Positions 9,515 to 19,058 of a DNA stretch of 64,000 bases are shown piece after piece. The stretch's first letter is position 1. Each line of letters starts with the position of its first letter. The DNA is taken from positions 1,984,001 through 2,048,000 of the forward strand of contig NZ_BBZB01000001.1 of the NCBI RefSeq assembly GCF_001269985.1, read 5' to 3'. The DNA comes from Pseudoalteromonas sp. '520P1 No. 423' (GTDB lineage Bacteria; Pseudomonadota; Gammaproteobacteria; Enterobacterales; Alteromonadaceae). Under the pieces are notes generated by a model. That model searched no databases, was not told the origin of the DNA, and worked only from the letters and a program-made list of their open reading frames with translations. The position numbers and the translations under genes are program-made.

Positions 9515-12181
9515 ATGAAAATACAATACGCGTCATATCAAGAAACCATCGACTTCTTACAGCATGCGATGAATCAACACCCTAATTTAATTCGATTACA
9601 CAGTATCGGAGAAACGTGGGAAAATCGTCCAATAATGATGGCAACTATATCAATTGATGTTGCCTTCTCCGATGAAAAACCAGGTTTATTGTATACGGGC
9701 TCTATTCATGCCAGAGAGTGGATTGGCAATGAGTTGGCGATTAAATTCATTAAGTATATTTTGGATAACTACCGTGTTAATCCTAAGCTAATGGATACTT
9801 TAACCCGTAATACACTTTATATGGTGCCATGTTTAAACCCCGACGGTTTTGAGTATTCACGTAATCATTTTTCATTTTGGCGTAAAAATAGACGAGTAAA
9901 TGGCGATGGGTCTTATGGCGTTGATTTAAATCGTAACTTTGATTCAAAATTTAGAAAAGGAGGCGATAGTAATAGCAATACTTATGGCGGTCCTTATCCT
10001 TTCTCTGAGCCTGAAACTCGGGCCATTCGAGATTTTGTTGAAACACATTCAAATATAACAGTATCCCTTGATTATCATTCACAAGGGAATGTGTTTTTTC
10101 CTGCCCATAAATTTAATCATGAAGTTGAGATAGAGGGCACAGATCTTAATATCTTATGTGCCAATATGAATAATGAAATTAAGAAAGTAACTGGCAGACA
10201 ATACGGTATTCATAGAGGAAAGCCACCCGCTAATTTAATTAGAGGCAGTGGACGTGAATATTATTATTCGAAGGGGATATTAGCGGTTGTTGTTGAAGTG
10301 GGTACGCGTAATATTCCTGATTATATGCAAAACATGGCGCAAAGTATTGATGAAAATATCCCAGCCTTGATACATGCTTTATCTGAAGCAATTAATTATT
10401 CTCAGCTTGCTCCTAAGCGAATAGAAGGGTTTACGATTAAAGAAATCGGCACAGATACAGCAACGCTTGAGTGGGTTTGCCCTGTTAAAGATGATTTGTA
10501 CTTTGAAATATATCGTAGCGAAACAAATAAAAATATGTGCAATGAGCAAACTTTAGTGGCTATCACTAAGTCATCAGAGTTTACAGACGTACAGTTAAAA
10601 AGTGGGCAGAGTTATTTTTATAATATTAGAGCTGTTGATAAAGTAACAAAAATTAAATCGCCTTTTAGCCCAGAATTACGTTTAAAAACCAAGTTAGCAA
10701 GTAATGAATTTTCTATGACTTTATTCCCTGCAAAGCAAGATGTGGGTTATTTAGCGCAAAATTACACTAATAAAAATAAAGAACATTTTGGTTATAACTC
10801 AATGTTTATCGGGGTGAATAAAAAACGTGGTATTAGTTACGGTGTAATACGTTTTGATTTAAGTAACTTACCAGAGCGCAGCATGATTAAAAATGCCAAG
10901 TTCTCTCTTTACCCAATGAATCGTGTTAATGCAAAAATTGAGAAGTTTGGTGAATGGTCGATTGATATCTTAGATGCGAGTCAAATAATTGATATTTATG
11001 ATTATGATGAAATAGCCAATGCAGATAGTATTTGTAGTTTAGGTCAAACAATAGAGTCAGATAAAATGACACAAGGCATTTGGAGTAAATGGCAGTTTAA
11101 TGGCGTAGAACGTAATGTATTAGATCAACTTATTTTAAATAAAAACCAAGAGATTTTATTGAGGATCAAAGGGCCAACAAGCTTGCCTTTAGGTAATGAT
11201 TCTCAAATGATGCAGTTTGATATTGGTTACGGGCCTTTTGGAAGTGGTTTACATTATCGCCCTTACTTAGATATAATTTATTCGCAGCCGCCTAAAATTA
11301 TAGAGATGAGTCCTGCTGTACTTAATACAATTCATCCTGAATTTGTACAAAGTGATCAACTTAAATCAGGGTTTGATCAGCAAGGTAAAATTGTATACGG
11401 ACAAATGGCATTTGCACTAGATGTTTTGCCAAACTCAGATATCACAGTGATCACACAAGCATATTTACAACTCAATAATAAAAATTATTTAACAACATCA
11501 AAAGATATTAGATTTACCATTGAACTGGTGGAGCTTAAAGATGTTGATTATAAAAGTGTGAAACAAAGAGAAAAAATTGAGTATATTGGCTATGAAATTT
11601 CTAATGAGCTGCTTAAAGATAAATCTCAGCATCATTTCATATTTGATAGCTATTCAATGCAAGCATTAGAGCGGCTACATTGTGAAAATAAACCTTTCTA
11701 CTTTATTATTCGAGCAACAGCAGAATCACAAGCGACTAATGCACTTGTTGATTTTCATGGTGATAACGAAGAGTTTAAAGCTAAGCTTATTATTAATTAT
11801 CTAGAGCGTCGAAAATACGCTTTAGCACAGCCTACAAACTTAGAGGCTTTGATTGAAAATAAACAAGTTAAATTGACTTGGCAAAACCCAGATGATTCTG
11901 ATTTTGTAGGTTCTTTTGTTGTACGAAATCGATTTCATCCGCCAAAGTCACCTTTTGATGGTGTAAAGATTTATGGCGGCAAAGACGAATATACATTTGA
12001 TAACTTTGGTAATGCAAACATCCCTAAGTATTATAGTGTATTTAGTTATGATAATGTCCCAAACTATTCTGCTCCAACAGCAATTTATTATGCTCAAACA
12101 CAGAGTATTAACTTAGAAGAGTTAGATGATGACTTGCCACATGAGTTAGAAGATGAAGATATGTTTTTAGGTGATGATTAA
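9515..12181 (+). CDS. Large M14 zinc carboxypeptidase with FN3 and DNRLRE-like modules, no signal peptide
   Basis: An 888-residue protein. The N-terminal M14 domain (about 1-300) keeps all key residues: SIHAREW (H65, E68), FWRKNRR (substrate-binding Arg), DLNRNF (N139, R140), H188 in DYHSQG and the catalytic E261 in VVVEVGT. Two fibronectin-III-like segments (about 305-390 and 775-860) flank two beta-sandwich regions of the DNRLRE kind (about 395-605 and 605-770). The tail is strongly acidic (LEELDDDLPHELEDEDMF). There is no signal peptide, odd for a protein with modules typical of secreted or surface proteins; non-classical export or a cytoplasmic role is possible. I chose ATG 9515 over TTG 9491. 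It follows two ATP-grasp genes and probably trims or matures their product. Confidence 0.8.
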   Translation: MKIQYASYQETIDFLQHAMNQHPNLIRLHSIGETWENRPIMMATISIDVAFSDEKPGLLYTGSIHAREWIGNELAIKFIKYILDNYRVNPKLMDTLTRNTLYMVPCLNPDGFEYSRNHFSFWRKNRRVNGDGSYGVDLNRNFDSKFRKGGDSNSNTYGGPYPFSEPETRAIRDFVETHSNITVSLDYHSQGNVFFPAHKFNHEVEIEGTDLNILCANMNNEIKKVTGRQYGIHRGKPPANLIRGSGREYYYSKGILAVVVEVGTRNIPDYMQNMAQSIDENIPALIHALSEAINYSQLAPKRIEGFTIKEIGTDTATLEWVCPVKDDLYFEIYRSETNKNMCNEQTLVAITKSSEFTDVQLKSGQSYFYNIRAVDKVTKIKSPFSPELRLKTKLASNEFSMTLFPAKQDVGYLAQNYTNKNKEHFGYNSMFIGVNKKRGISYGVIRFDLSNLPERSMIKNAKFSLYPMNRVNAKIEKFGEWSIDILDASQIIDIYDYDEIANADSICSLGQTIESDKMTQGIWSKWQFNGVERNVLDQLILNKNQEILLRIKGPTSLPLGNDSQMMQFDIGYGPFGSGLHYRPYLDIIYSQPPKIIEMSPAVLNTIHPEFVQSDQLKSGFDQQGKIVYGQMAFALDVLPNSDITVITQAYLQLNNKNYLTTSKDIRFTIELVELKDVDYKSVKQREKIEYIGYEISNELLKDKSQHHFIFDSYSMQALERLHCENKPFYFIIRATAESQATNALVDFHGDNEEFKAKLIINYLERRKYALAQPTNLEALIENKQVKLTWQNPDDSDFVGSFVVRNRFHPPKSPFDGVKIYGGKDEYTFDNFGNANIPKYYSVFSYDNVPNYSAPTAIYYAQTQSINLEELDDDLPHELEDEDMFLGDD

Positions 12182-12198
12182 CACTTTGATATGGGTGT

Positions 12199-12219
12199 AA
12201 GCGGGAATTTATCCCGCTT
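12199..12219 (+). terminator. Terminator after the M14 gene
   Basis: Stem AAGCGGGA / TCCCGCTT with an ATTTA loop, followed by a T-rich stretch (CTAATTATATTTTT). It closes the ATP-grasp/M14 cluster. Confidence 0.8.
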
Positions 12220-12279
12220 GCTAATTATATTTTTACAATTATGATACCCAACATGATTTATAAGTTGTCTATATGAACG

Positions 12280-12744
12280 ATGAGTATCACAGAAAACCTA
12301 AGAGCATTATTAGAAAATAACAATATTAGTTATAAAGAAGTTGACCATGAAGCTGCAGCAACCTGTGAAATATCAGCCCAAGCCAGAGGCGAAGATATAA
12401 AAATAGGTGGTAAAACATTATTGTTTAAAGATAAAAAAGGTTTTCATCTATTTGTTATTTCAGCACAAAAACAGGTAGATTCTAATAAAGTAAGAAAGAT
12501 CCTTAAAACACAAAAACTCAGATTTGCCACCGAAGAAGAGTTAAAAGATATCTGCTATGTTGAAAAGGGGGCTTTACCGCCTTTTGGTAAACCTATCTAT
12601 CCATATGATTTATATTTAGATGAATCAATTTTATATAATGAAAAAATTGCATTTAATGCCGGCATATTAACAAAGTCATTTATATTAAATACACAAGATT
12701 ATTTAACTTTAATACAACCACAATATTGTGAGTTTGCTAAATAG
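12280..12744 (+). CDS. YbaK/ProX-type aminoacyl-tRNA deacylase-like protein
   Basis: A 154-residue single-domain protein of the YbaK/ProX (INS editing) superfamily, which removes wrongly attached amino acids from tRNA. The family features seen are the early VDHEAAATCEISAQARG segment, the lysine in GGKTLLFKDKKG, the DSNKVRKIL helix and the GALPPFG loop with the downstream NAGILTKSF strand. No synthetase domain is attached, so it is a free-standing editor. It lies after the M14 terminator, so it is probably transcribed separately. Which misacylated tRNA it acts on cannot be told from the sequence. Confidence 0.75.
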   Translation: MSITENLRALLENNNISYKEVDHEAAATCEISAQARGEDIKIGGKTLLFKDKKGFHLFVISAQKQVDSNKVRKILKTQKLRFATEEELKDICYVEKGALPPFGKPIYPYDLYLDESILYNEKIAFNAGILTKSFILNTQDYLTLIQPQYCEFAK

Positions 12745-12832
12745 CTCAGAATCTTTGGGGGTTTCAATTCTAGGCATGTTATGTCAGTTATGGTTACTCC
12801 CTTAAAAGTTAACATAATGGTATAAACCATAG

Positions 12833-13503
12833 ATGAATCAAAATTATATAAAAACGATTAGCTTTACGGTATTTGCATTATTTGCTTTTGCTGGTAACTC
12901 TGTTTTATGCCGACTCGCATTAGGTGAAAACTTAATAGATTCAGCCAGTTTTACTGTGATCAGGCTGTTATCTGGCATTATGATTTTATTTTTGATTTTA
13001 ATACTTAAAAATAAAGCGATTAATAAAAAGAACCATATAAGAACTAAGGGCAGTTGGTTAGCTGCAACCATGTTGTTTATATATGCGATTTGCTTTTCCT
13101 TAGGTTATATCATCTTAGATACTGGCGTTGGGGCACTTATTTTATTTGCTTCAGTGCAAATCTCGATGCTAATCGTAAATTTGATAAAAGGGAATAAGCT
13201 TCACTATAGTGAATGGTTGGGTTTAATAATTTCATTTGTTGGCTTTATATATTTAGTTTCACCCACCTTAATGACACCTTCAATATCAGGTATTATTTTG
13301 ATGGTTTTATCTGGTATATTGCTCTTAATGGGTTAAGTGTATCTCAAGCTACAGTTGTTCAACTTGGTGTGCCTATCATTGCTGCTATCGGCGGCGTCAT
13401 TTTTGCTAATGAGATCATCACACAAAGACTAGTTTTATCATCTTTCGTAGTCTTAGGTGGTATTTTATTGGTGATACTGGGTAAAAAATATCTCAGAAAA
13501 TAG
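12833..13503 (+). pseudogene. EamA/DMT transporter with internal deletion and frameshift
   Basis: The first frame (12833-13336) encodes the N-terminal half of a drug/metabolite transporter: about five membrane segments, ending in ISGIILMVLSGI. From about 13315 a second frame encodes only the end of the second EamA repeat (YIALNGLSVSQATVVQLGVP through GGVIFANEIITQ). A complete EamA protein has about 290 residues and ten membrane segments. Here roughly 80-110 residues between the two halves are absent and the junction near GGTATATTGCT shifts the frame, giving a stop at 13334-13336. The likely cause is one deletion event. A half-size membrane protein could still be made, but transport function is improbable. 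Confidence 0.8.
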
Positions 13504-13654
13504 GTCAATAAAATAATAGAAGCAACTGGTGAACAGCTGCTTCTTAAACCACGTAGCTTCAAAATACCGGTTTCAGTATTGCTTAGAAGTTTCTAAAGTG
13601 TTTCTAACGCCAGAAGAATCCTAAATTTTTAGCTGGCTTGGATATATGTTGAAC

Positions 13655-15478
13655 TTAATATTGCCAAGTTAAATTTAAACCTGAAAAGCCTGAGTAGGCA
13701 TAAACCCCAATATGCCATGTTCCAGCTTGTGGATTTGTTTGAGTACAAGCCTCACTGTTGCCATTTTTATAAGGCCGACATACATAGCTTGTTTTTGTAG
13801 GCTGATTACCTTGTTGAAGATATAAATCAGCATCGCCACTACCATCTTTTATTGAAACATTTAAACTTGAAGTGCCTGCAGGTACTGCTACTTGGTAATA
13901 AAGCCAATTGCCAGTGCTCGCTGATAAATTGGTTTCACTGCCACTATTACCACCTGTATTGCCAAGCTCATAAGAAGCTTTTAAAGATAAGCCACTATAA
14001 CTACTATAAGCATTCAATTGAACAAAGTACTCACCAGCGACATTTTCAGTGAAATTACATGTTTCATTATTACCATTTTTATATGGGCGACAATCGTAAT
14101 TAGTACTGGTTGGTTCTGCGCCTTTTTTAATATATAAATCGGCATCACCCGTACCAGAAGAGCTTGCAATTGTGACTGAAGTGGCTGCATTAGGTACGAT
14201 AAATTTATAATTTTTAATGCTATTTTTGGCGCCCGATAAATTAGTTACTGGGATATTATTCTCTAACGTTGGCGACTCTTGAATTGCGATATTAAAACCC
14301 ATTTCGATTGCAAAACTAGTGGCGAGCTTTGCAAAATTTAGTGCATGTTCAGCAGTGGTATCTAATTTATCTGGTGTATCATTGGCAGTATGGATATGTG
14401 GATTATACGCATTCATTTTTGATTCAAAGGGCATTGCAGCTGGGTATCCTTTATTGTGCCACGAAGCATGATCTGAGCAACCATAGCCACATGTACTAAA
14501 TGCATAATTTACATTTGGCTGATATACATCAAGCAATTGTGTTAAATAAGTATTTAATCCTGAATCAGTATAATCATCCATAAATACAATATCTTCTGGA
14601 CCACCTATGTAACCTGTCATATCTAATTGCATGACAGCAAGAACGTTATCATTATTGTTAGCAGCGAGTGTTGCTATTTCTCCACTTCCTCTTAAACCTA
14701 CTTCTTCCGCTGCGTAGCCAATAAATTTAATAGTACGTTTTGGCTGTTCTCCAGTTGCCAAAAATACAGTTAATACTTCTGTTAAAGTGGCAATACCAGA
14801 TGCATTATCATCAGCACCTGGTGCGATAGTGGTCTCCCCTGTTGATGTACCGCTAATTGAATCTAAATGACCACCAATAATGATAATTTCATCTGGTTTT
14901 TCACTACCTTCTAAAGTGAGAATAACTGAGTTCTGCTGCCATGCGCTATGGTTAAATGCTGTTACGGTCGCCCAGTTAATATTTTTTGATAAGTTATGCC
15001 AACGATCCTCTATTGAGTTTGCAGCATTGACCCCATGGCTTGTTTGATAGTACCGGTTGGTAAATGCTGATAAGTCATTAATTGTGTTCTTAATATTATT
15101 AGCATTTAGCTGACTTAACGCATTTGTTACTTTGATATTTTGATTGATAACAGGTGGAATAAAGCTTGCCAAAGTTGAAGGCAGTAAGCTGGCTGCAATA
15201 GCATCTTGTTTTGATGAATGCACGGTAAAACCACCACAGCGCCTGTGTTCATCGTGCATTAGTTTACTTAGCTGAATGACATTCTTATCATCAAATTTAG
15301 CAATTACTTTTTGAGTTTGTGATATAGATTGTGCATTACTTTGAATTTTTGCATTTACTTTTTGAAGGGTTTTTATTGAATCAGCATCGGCTGTGATCCA
15401 AAGTTCTTTGGCAAAGCTCGGTGAGGTAATCAATGCTAGCGTACAACAAATTGATATGGCTTGGATCTGTGTTGTCAT
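13655..15478 (-). CDS. Secreted M28 family aminopeptidase with two PPC domains
   Basis: A 607-residue leucine-aminopeptidase-like enzyme of the Vibrio aminopeptidase type, releasing N-terminal residues from peptides outside the cell. It has a signal peptide (1-23, cleavage after SFA) and an inhibitory propeptide (about 24-120). The M28 domain carries the zinc motifs GGHLDS, GADDNASG, the catalytic Glu pair in AAEEVGLRG, LDMTGY and IHTANDTPDKL. Two C-terminal PPC domains (about 415-505 and 515-607) each bear the DCRPYKNGN or VCRPYKNGN signature. They are normally removed during maturation. With the M4 protease and M20 enzyme it suggests growth on protein. Single gene, divergent from a TonB receptor. 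Confidence 0.92.
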   Translation of the reverse strand: MTTQIQAISICCTLALITSPSFAKELWITADADSIKTLQKVNAKIQSNAQSISQTQKVIAKFDDKNVIQLSKLMHDEHRRCGGFTVHSSKQDAIAASLLPSTLASFIPPVINQNIKVTNALSQLNANNIKNTINDLSAFTNRYYQTSHGVNAANSIEDRWHNLSKNINWATVTAFNHSAWQQNSVILTLEGSEKPDEIIIIGGHLDSISGTSTGETTIAPGADDNASGIATLTEVLTVFLATGEQPKRTIKFIGYAAEEVGLRGSGEIATLAANNNDNVLAVMQLDMTGYIGGPEDIVFMDDYTDSGLNTYLTQLLDVYQPNVNYAFSTCGYGCSDHASWHNKGYPAAMPFESKMNAYNPHIHTANDTPDKLDTTAEHALNFAKLATSFAIEMGFNIAIQESPTLENNIPVTNLSGAKNSIKNYKFIVPNAATSVTIASSSGTGDADLYIKKGAEPTSTNYDCRPYKNGNNETCNFTENVAGEYFVQLNAYSSYSGLSLKASYELGNTGGNSGSETNLSASTGNWLYYQVAVPAGTSSLNVSIKDGSGDADLYLQQGNQPTKTSYVCRPYKNGNSEACTQTNPQAGTWHIGVYAYSGFSGLNLTWQY

Positions 15479-15732
15479 TATTATTTTCCTTAAAATTTAG
15501 CCAAAACGAATATCGTTTTGTAGCTAAAGTAAATACAACAATTGCCAACACTACATTGTTAAAATATCTTTAATATATTGTAATTTTAATGTTTATTTCC
15601 ATGTTTTCGGAATCTATTTCTACACTTTTATACATTTACATACAGTATTTGACAAAGCCACTACACATTTCTGACATTATTTTGCTTTGAATTCATCTAA
15701 ATTATATGCAAATTAACTACAGGGATGACCTA

Positions 15733-17814
15733 ATGACATCATCAAAAATACAATTTAAGCTATCAGCACTCGCGATATTTATGAGTGCTAACTTTCATAA
15801 TGTGAATGCTCAAGAAGTACTTGAAACAAAACAAATAGAGCGAATTGAAGTGCAAACTAAGCGAAGTAGTGTTTTAACCCAGATCACTGATGATGCACAA
15901 AAATTAACAAGTATGCCTGGCGCGATGGGTGATCCGTTGCAAGCCGTTTATGCACTACCTGGTGTGGTTGCTGCTGGTGGCGCTATGAGTGAACCTGCAG
16001 TGAGAGGCTCTGCACCAAGTGATAACTTATTTGAAGTTGACTTTATGCCTGCTGGGTATATTTTTCATGACTTTGGCTCTTCTATATTTAATAAATATAT
16101 CATTCAAGATTTTCAATTATATTCAGCGAGCTATGGCACCAGTTATAGCAATGCAACAGGTGCTGTATTTGATGTCTCTTTAAGAAACCCCAAGTATCAA
16201 CCGCTTAAAACAACATTAGATTTTACTATGTTTAATGCGGGCATTTTTACCGAAGGACAATTAACAGAGAACACTGCATTTTACTTTTCGGCCCGTAAAA
16301 GTACCTTGCCTTTATTTTTTGAAGAAGGTGAAGAGTTAGAAGATGATGATGGAGAGCTTACAGGTGTAACAGTTAATCAAGCGCCTGATGATCATGATTA
16401 TCAGGGTAAACTAATATGGGATGTGAATCATAATAATATGTTTACCTTCTCATTTACCGGTGCAGAAGATAGCGCCAAGGCTAACTTTAATCAACGTGCA
16501 GAGCTAGCATTAAAAAATCCAGAATATCAGGGTGATGCTACGTTTAGCAGAGGATTTAATAGCCAAAATATTTTATGGGATCATTATGGAGAAGGTTTCC
16601 ATTTGAAAGTGGGTATAGGCTCTTTAAGTGAAACTGGCAAGTTTGAATATGGTAGAGGTCAAACTGATGGTGGGTTTTATGAAAATGAAACTGAAAAACA
16701 AATTACATATAAAGCCAGAGTAAATTATCATTTTAATCAAGAGCATAGTTTTATATTTGATGCAGCATACCATGATAAAGAAATAGAGTTTAGTTATGAT
16801 ATGATTCAATATACGTGTACAGATATTGACCCTGATTGTACTTTAAATAAAGGCGGCAGAGTACAAGACACTAGGACAGAAGATATAGATGATCAATTTG
16901 TTGGTGTATCGCATATCTGGCAAGCCACAGATAAAATACAAACAGAGCTTGGAGCGCAATGGCAACATAACGATTATACAGATGAAACTTTTGTTCACCC
17001 GAGAGTCGCATTAAGTTATTTTGCAACAGATGAAAGTACCATCAACTTTAAATATGGCGAATATAATCGTTTACAAGATTTAGATACTATAGTGCCAGAA
17101 ATCGGCAACCCTAATTTAAAGTCGCAAACAGCTCAGCATACTAGTTTAGGTTTTCAACAAGAGCTCGCAGACGAATGGAGTTGGTCAATAGAAGGTTATT
17201 ATAAAACCATGTCAGATTTACCTTTGGCATTAACCGAAAATTATGCTGATTCAGATCTTTTGTATAGTAATGATGTTGAAGGACAAGCGTATGGGTTTGA
17301 TTTCTTAATCAATAAGAATAAAACCGATAAATGGTATGGCTGGATGTCACTGAGTTATGCTAAAAGTGAACGTACAGACTTAAGACGTGATATCACCAGA
17401 GATTATTATACAGACACGCCTTTAGTTATGAATGTGGTGTTTAACTATCAAATTAGCGAACGTTGGAATGGTGGCTTTAATTTTACAGCGAGAAGTGGTC
17501 AAGCTTATACACCTATTACGGGGGTCACTAATAATCCAGATCATGAAGGGAAGTTTTTACCACAATATGGCGAACCTTTTTCAGAGCGTTTTGATGTTGC
17601 TCACAGGCTAGATATTCGTTTTGAAAGAAAAACAGACTTTTTTGATTTAGATGCCATGCTAATTTTGGAAGTGATGAATGTTTATGGCCAAGATAATGTC
17701 AGTTACATAGATTTGGATTACCAAAAAATACAATCGACGAATGATTTGATTATTAAAGAAGAAACGGATGACTTTGAAATGCGACCTTCTATTGGATTTA
17801 GTGTCAGTTTTTAG
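15733..17814 (+). CDS. TonB-dependent receptor
   Basis: A 693-residue outer-membrane receptor. It has a signal peptide (about 1-26, ending VNAQ), a plug domain (about 45-190) with LQAVYALPGVV, PAVRGSAPSDN and YGTSYSNATGAVFDVS, then a 22-strand type barrel ending in a terminal aromatic (GFSVSF). The start is ATG 15733, supported by AGGGA at 15721-15725; an upstream ATG at 15706 lacks such a site. The receptor is smaller than sugar receptors of the TonB-Xanth-Caul type and the substrate cannot be inferred. It is followed by a terminator and a DUF418 protein and is divergent from the M28 peptidase, so peptide or amino-acid derived ligands are one possibility. Confidence 0.88.
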   Translation: MTSSKIQFKLSALAIFMSANFHNVNAQEVLETKQIERIEVQTKRSSVLTQITDDAQKLTSMPGAMGDPLQAVYALPGVVAAGGAMSEPAVRGSAPSDNLFEVDFMPAGYIFHDFGSSIFNKYIIQDFQLYSASYGTSYSNATGAVFDVSLRNPKYQPLKTTLDFTMFNAGIFTEGQLTENTAFYFSARKSTLPLFFEEGEELEDDDGELTGVTVNQAPDDHDYQGKLIWDVNHNNMFTFSFTGAEDSAKANFNQRAELALKNPEYQGDATFSRGFNSQNILWDHYGEGFHLKVGIGSLSETGKFEYGRGQTDGGFYENETEKQITYKARVNYHFNQEHSFIFDAAYHDKEIEFSYDMIQYTCTDIDPDCTLNKGGRVQDTRTEDIDDQFVGVSHIWQATDKIQTELGAQWQHNDYTDETFVHPRVALSYFATDESTINFKYGEYNRLQDLDTIVPEIGNPNLKSQTAQHTSLGFQQELADEWSWSIEGYYKTMSDLPLALTENYADSDLLYSNDVEGQAYGFDFLINKNKTDKWYGWMSLSYAKSERTDLRRDITRDYYTDTPLVMNVVFNYQISERWNGGFNFTARSGQAYTPITGVTNNPDHEGKFLPQYGEPFSERFDVAHRLDIRFERKTDFFDLDAMLILEVMNVYGQDNVSYIDLDYQKIQSTNDLIIKEETDDFEMRPSIGFSVSF

Positions 17815-17831
17815 CATCTTCATTTAATAAC

Positions 17832-17863
17832 TAGGCTTCAATTTATTAAATACTTGAAGCCTA
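17832..17863 (+). terminator. Terminator after the TonB-dependent receptor
   Basis: Perfect 10-bp stem TAGGCTTCAA / TTGAAGCCTA with a 12-base loop, followed by TTGCTTTAT. Confidence 0.7.
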
Positions 17864-17888
17864 TTGCTTTATATCCTAGAGAGGAAAT

Positions 17889-18968
17889 ATGAATAATCGT
17901 ATAGCAGGATTTGATCTTGCCCGCGCTTTGGCCATATTTGGTATGATAATTGTCAATTTTAAAATTGTGATGGGTGGTAAATACGGTAATAGTTTTTTAA
18001 TGACTTTTACTGAGTTATTTGAGGGCAGGGCATCTGCATTATTTGTTGTTTTAGCGGGTATGGGTATTACATTTTTATCTCGCCACAGTCAGCTTCAAAC
18101 AAGCAATTTCGAAAAATTTAGAATTCAAATATCACTATTTAAACGGGCTATATTATTAATTGGATTAGGTTATATATTTACCTTAATTTGGCCAGCTGAT
18201 ATTTTACATTTTTATGGTTTTTACTTTTTAATTGGCTTAGTTTCAATTAATTTGCGCGATAAAAACTTACTTAAACTGACTATCGCAATTATATTAATTT
18301 TCCCTGTATTAATGTTTTTTATTGATTACGGACATGGTTGGAACTGGAAAACGCTCAGTTATCAAAACTTCTGGAGTTTGGATGGGATATTAAGGCATCA
18401 ATTTTTTAATGGATTTCATCCTGTATTTCCTTGGTCGGCATTTTTAGTCTTTGGTATGTGGTTAGGACGTCAAACTTTATTAGAACGAAAAACACAAAAG
18501 TTATTATTTTTAGTCGCTTTATCAGGATTAGTTTTTATTGAAGCGAGCTTTTACGGTTTAAGGTTGTTTGCAATTGATAACAGTGAGTTTGGATTATTAA
18601 ATGATGAGGTAACTTTCTTATTTTCTACTTCAATTATCCCTCCATTACCACAATATATGATTTCAGCTGTATGTTCTTCGATGATGATTATTGTGGCATG
18701 TGTTTATATTTATCAAAACAATCAGCAATCTTATTTACTTAAATGCTTAGCTAAAACGGGGCAGTTATCTTTAAGTATTTATATCGCGCATGTTATTTTA
18801 GGTATGGGGTTAATTGAGTTGCTGGGGCTTTTTGATACTAGCTCTATAGAAATAGCATTTTTAAGTGCGATTAGCTTTTGTATTTTGAGTATTGTGTTTA
18901 GTAATGTTTGGCTTAAATTTTTTAAATTGGGACCGTTTGAAATACTGTTTAAAAAAGCAGTCAGTTAA
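17889..18968 (+). CDS. DUF418 family multi-pass membrane protein
   Basis: A 359-residue inner-membrane protein with about ten hydrophobic segments. The N-terminal RIAGFDLARALAIFGMIIVN and the C-terminal LGPFEILFKKA are the DUF418 hallmarks, a group related to membrane acyltransferases of the DUF1624/HGSNAT kind. An AGAGAGGAAAT site directly precedes the ATG. It lies 74 bases after the TonB receptor, separated by a terminator-like hairpin, so it may be partly co-transcribed. The biochemical function is not established; acyl transfer to an envelope substrate is a reasonable guess only. Confidence 0.8.
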   Translation: MNNRIAGFDLARALAIFGMIIVNFKIVMGGKYGNSFLMTFTELFEGRASALFVVLAGMGITFLSRHSQLQTSNFEKFRIQISLFKRAILLIGLGYIFTLIWPADILHFYGFYFLIGLVSINLRDKNLLKLTIAIILIFPVLMFFIDYGHGWNWKTLSYQNFWSLDGILRHQFFNGFHPVFPWSAFLVFGMWLGRQTLLERKTQKLLFLVALSGLVFIEASFYGLRLFAIDNSEFGLLNDEVTFLFSTSIIPPLPQYMISAVCSSMMIIVACVYIYQNNQQSYLLKCLAKTGQLSLSIYIAHVILGMGLIELLGLFDTSSIEIAFLSAISFCILSIVFSNVWLKFFKLGPFEILFKKAVS

Positions 18969-19058
18969 CTGTTAGTGATTTAAAAAACTCCTCCATATTT
19001 AATCCACATTTTTTGTGTAAATTTTGATTACATTAAAGGATTATCTATTTTAAGTTAA

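Noticed and set aside
7127..12181. Ribosomally made precursor peptide for the ATP-grasp cluster
   Set aside because: The gaps (8051, 9441-9514, 12182-12279) and the 6910-7126 region contain no short frame with a ribosome site and a plausible leader or core.
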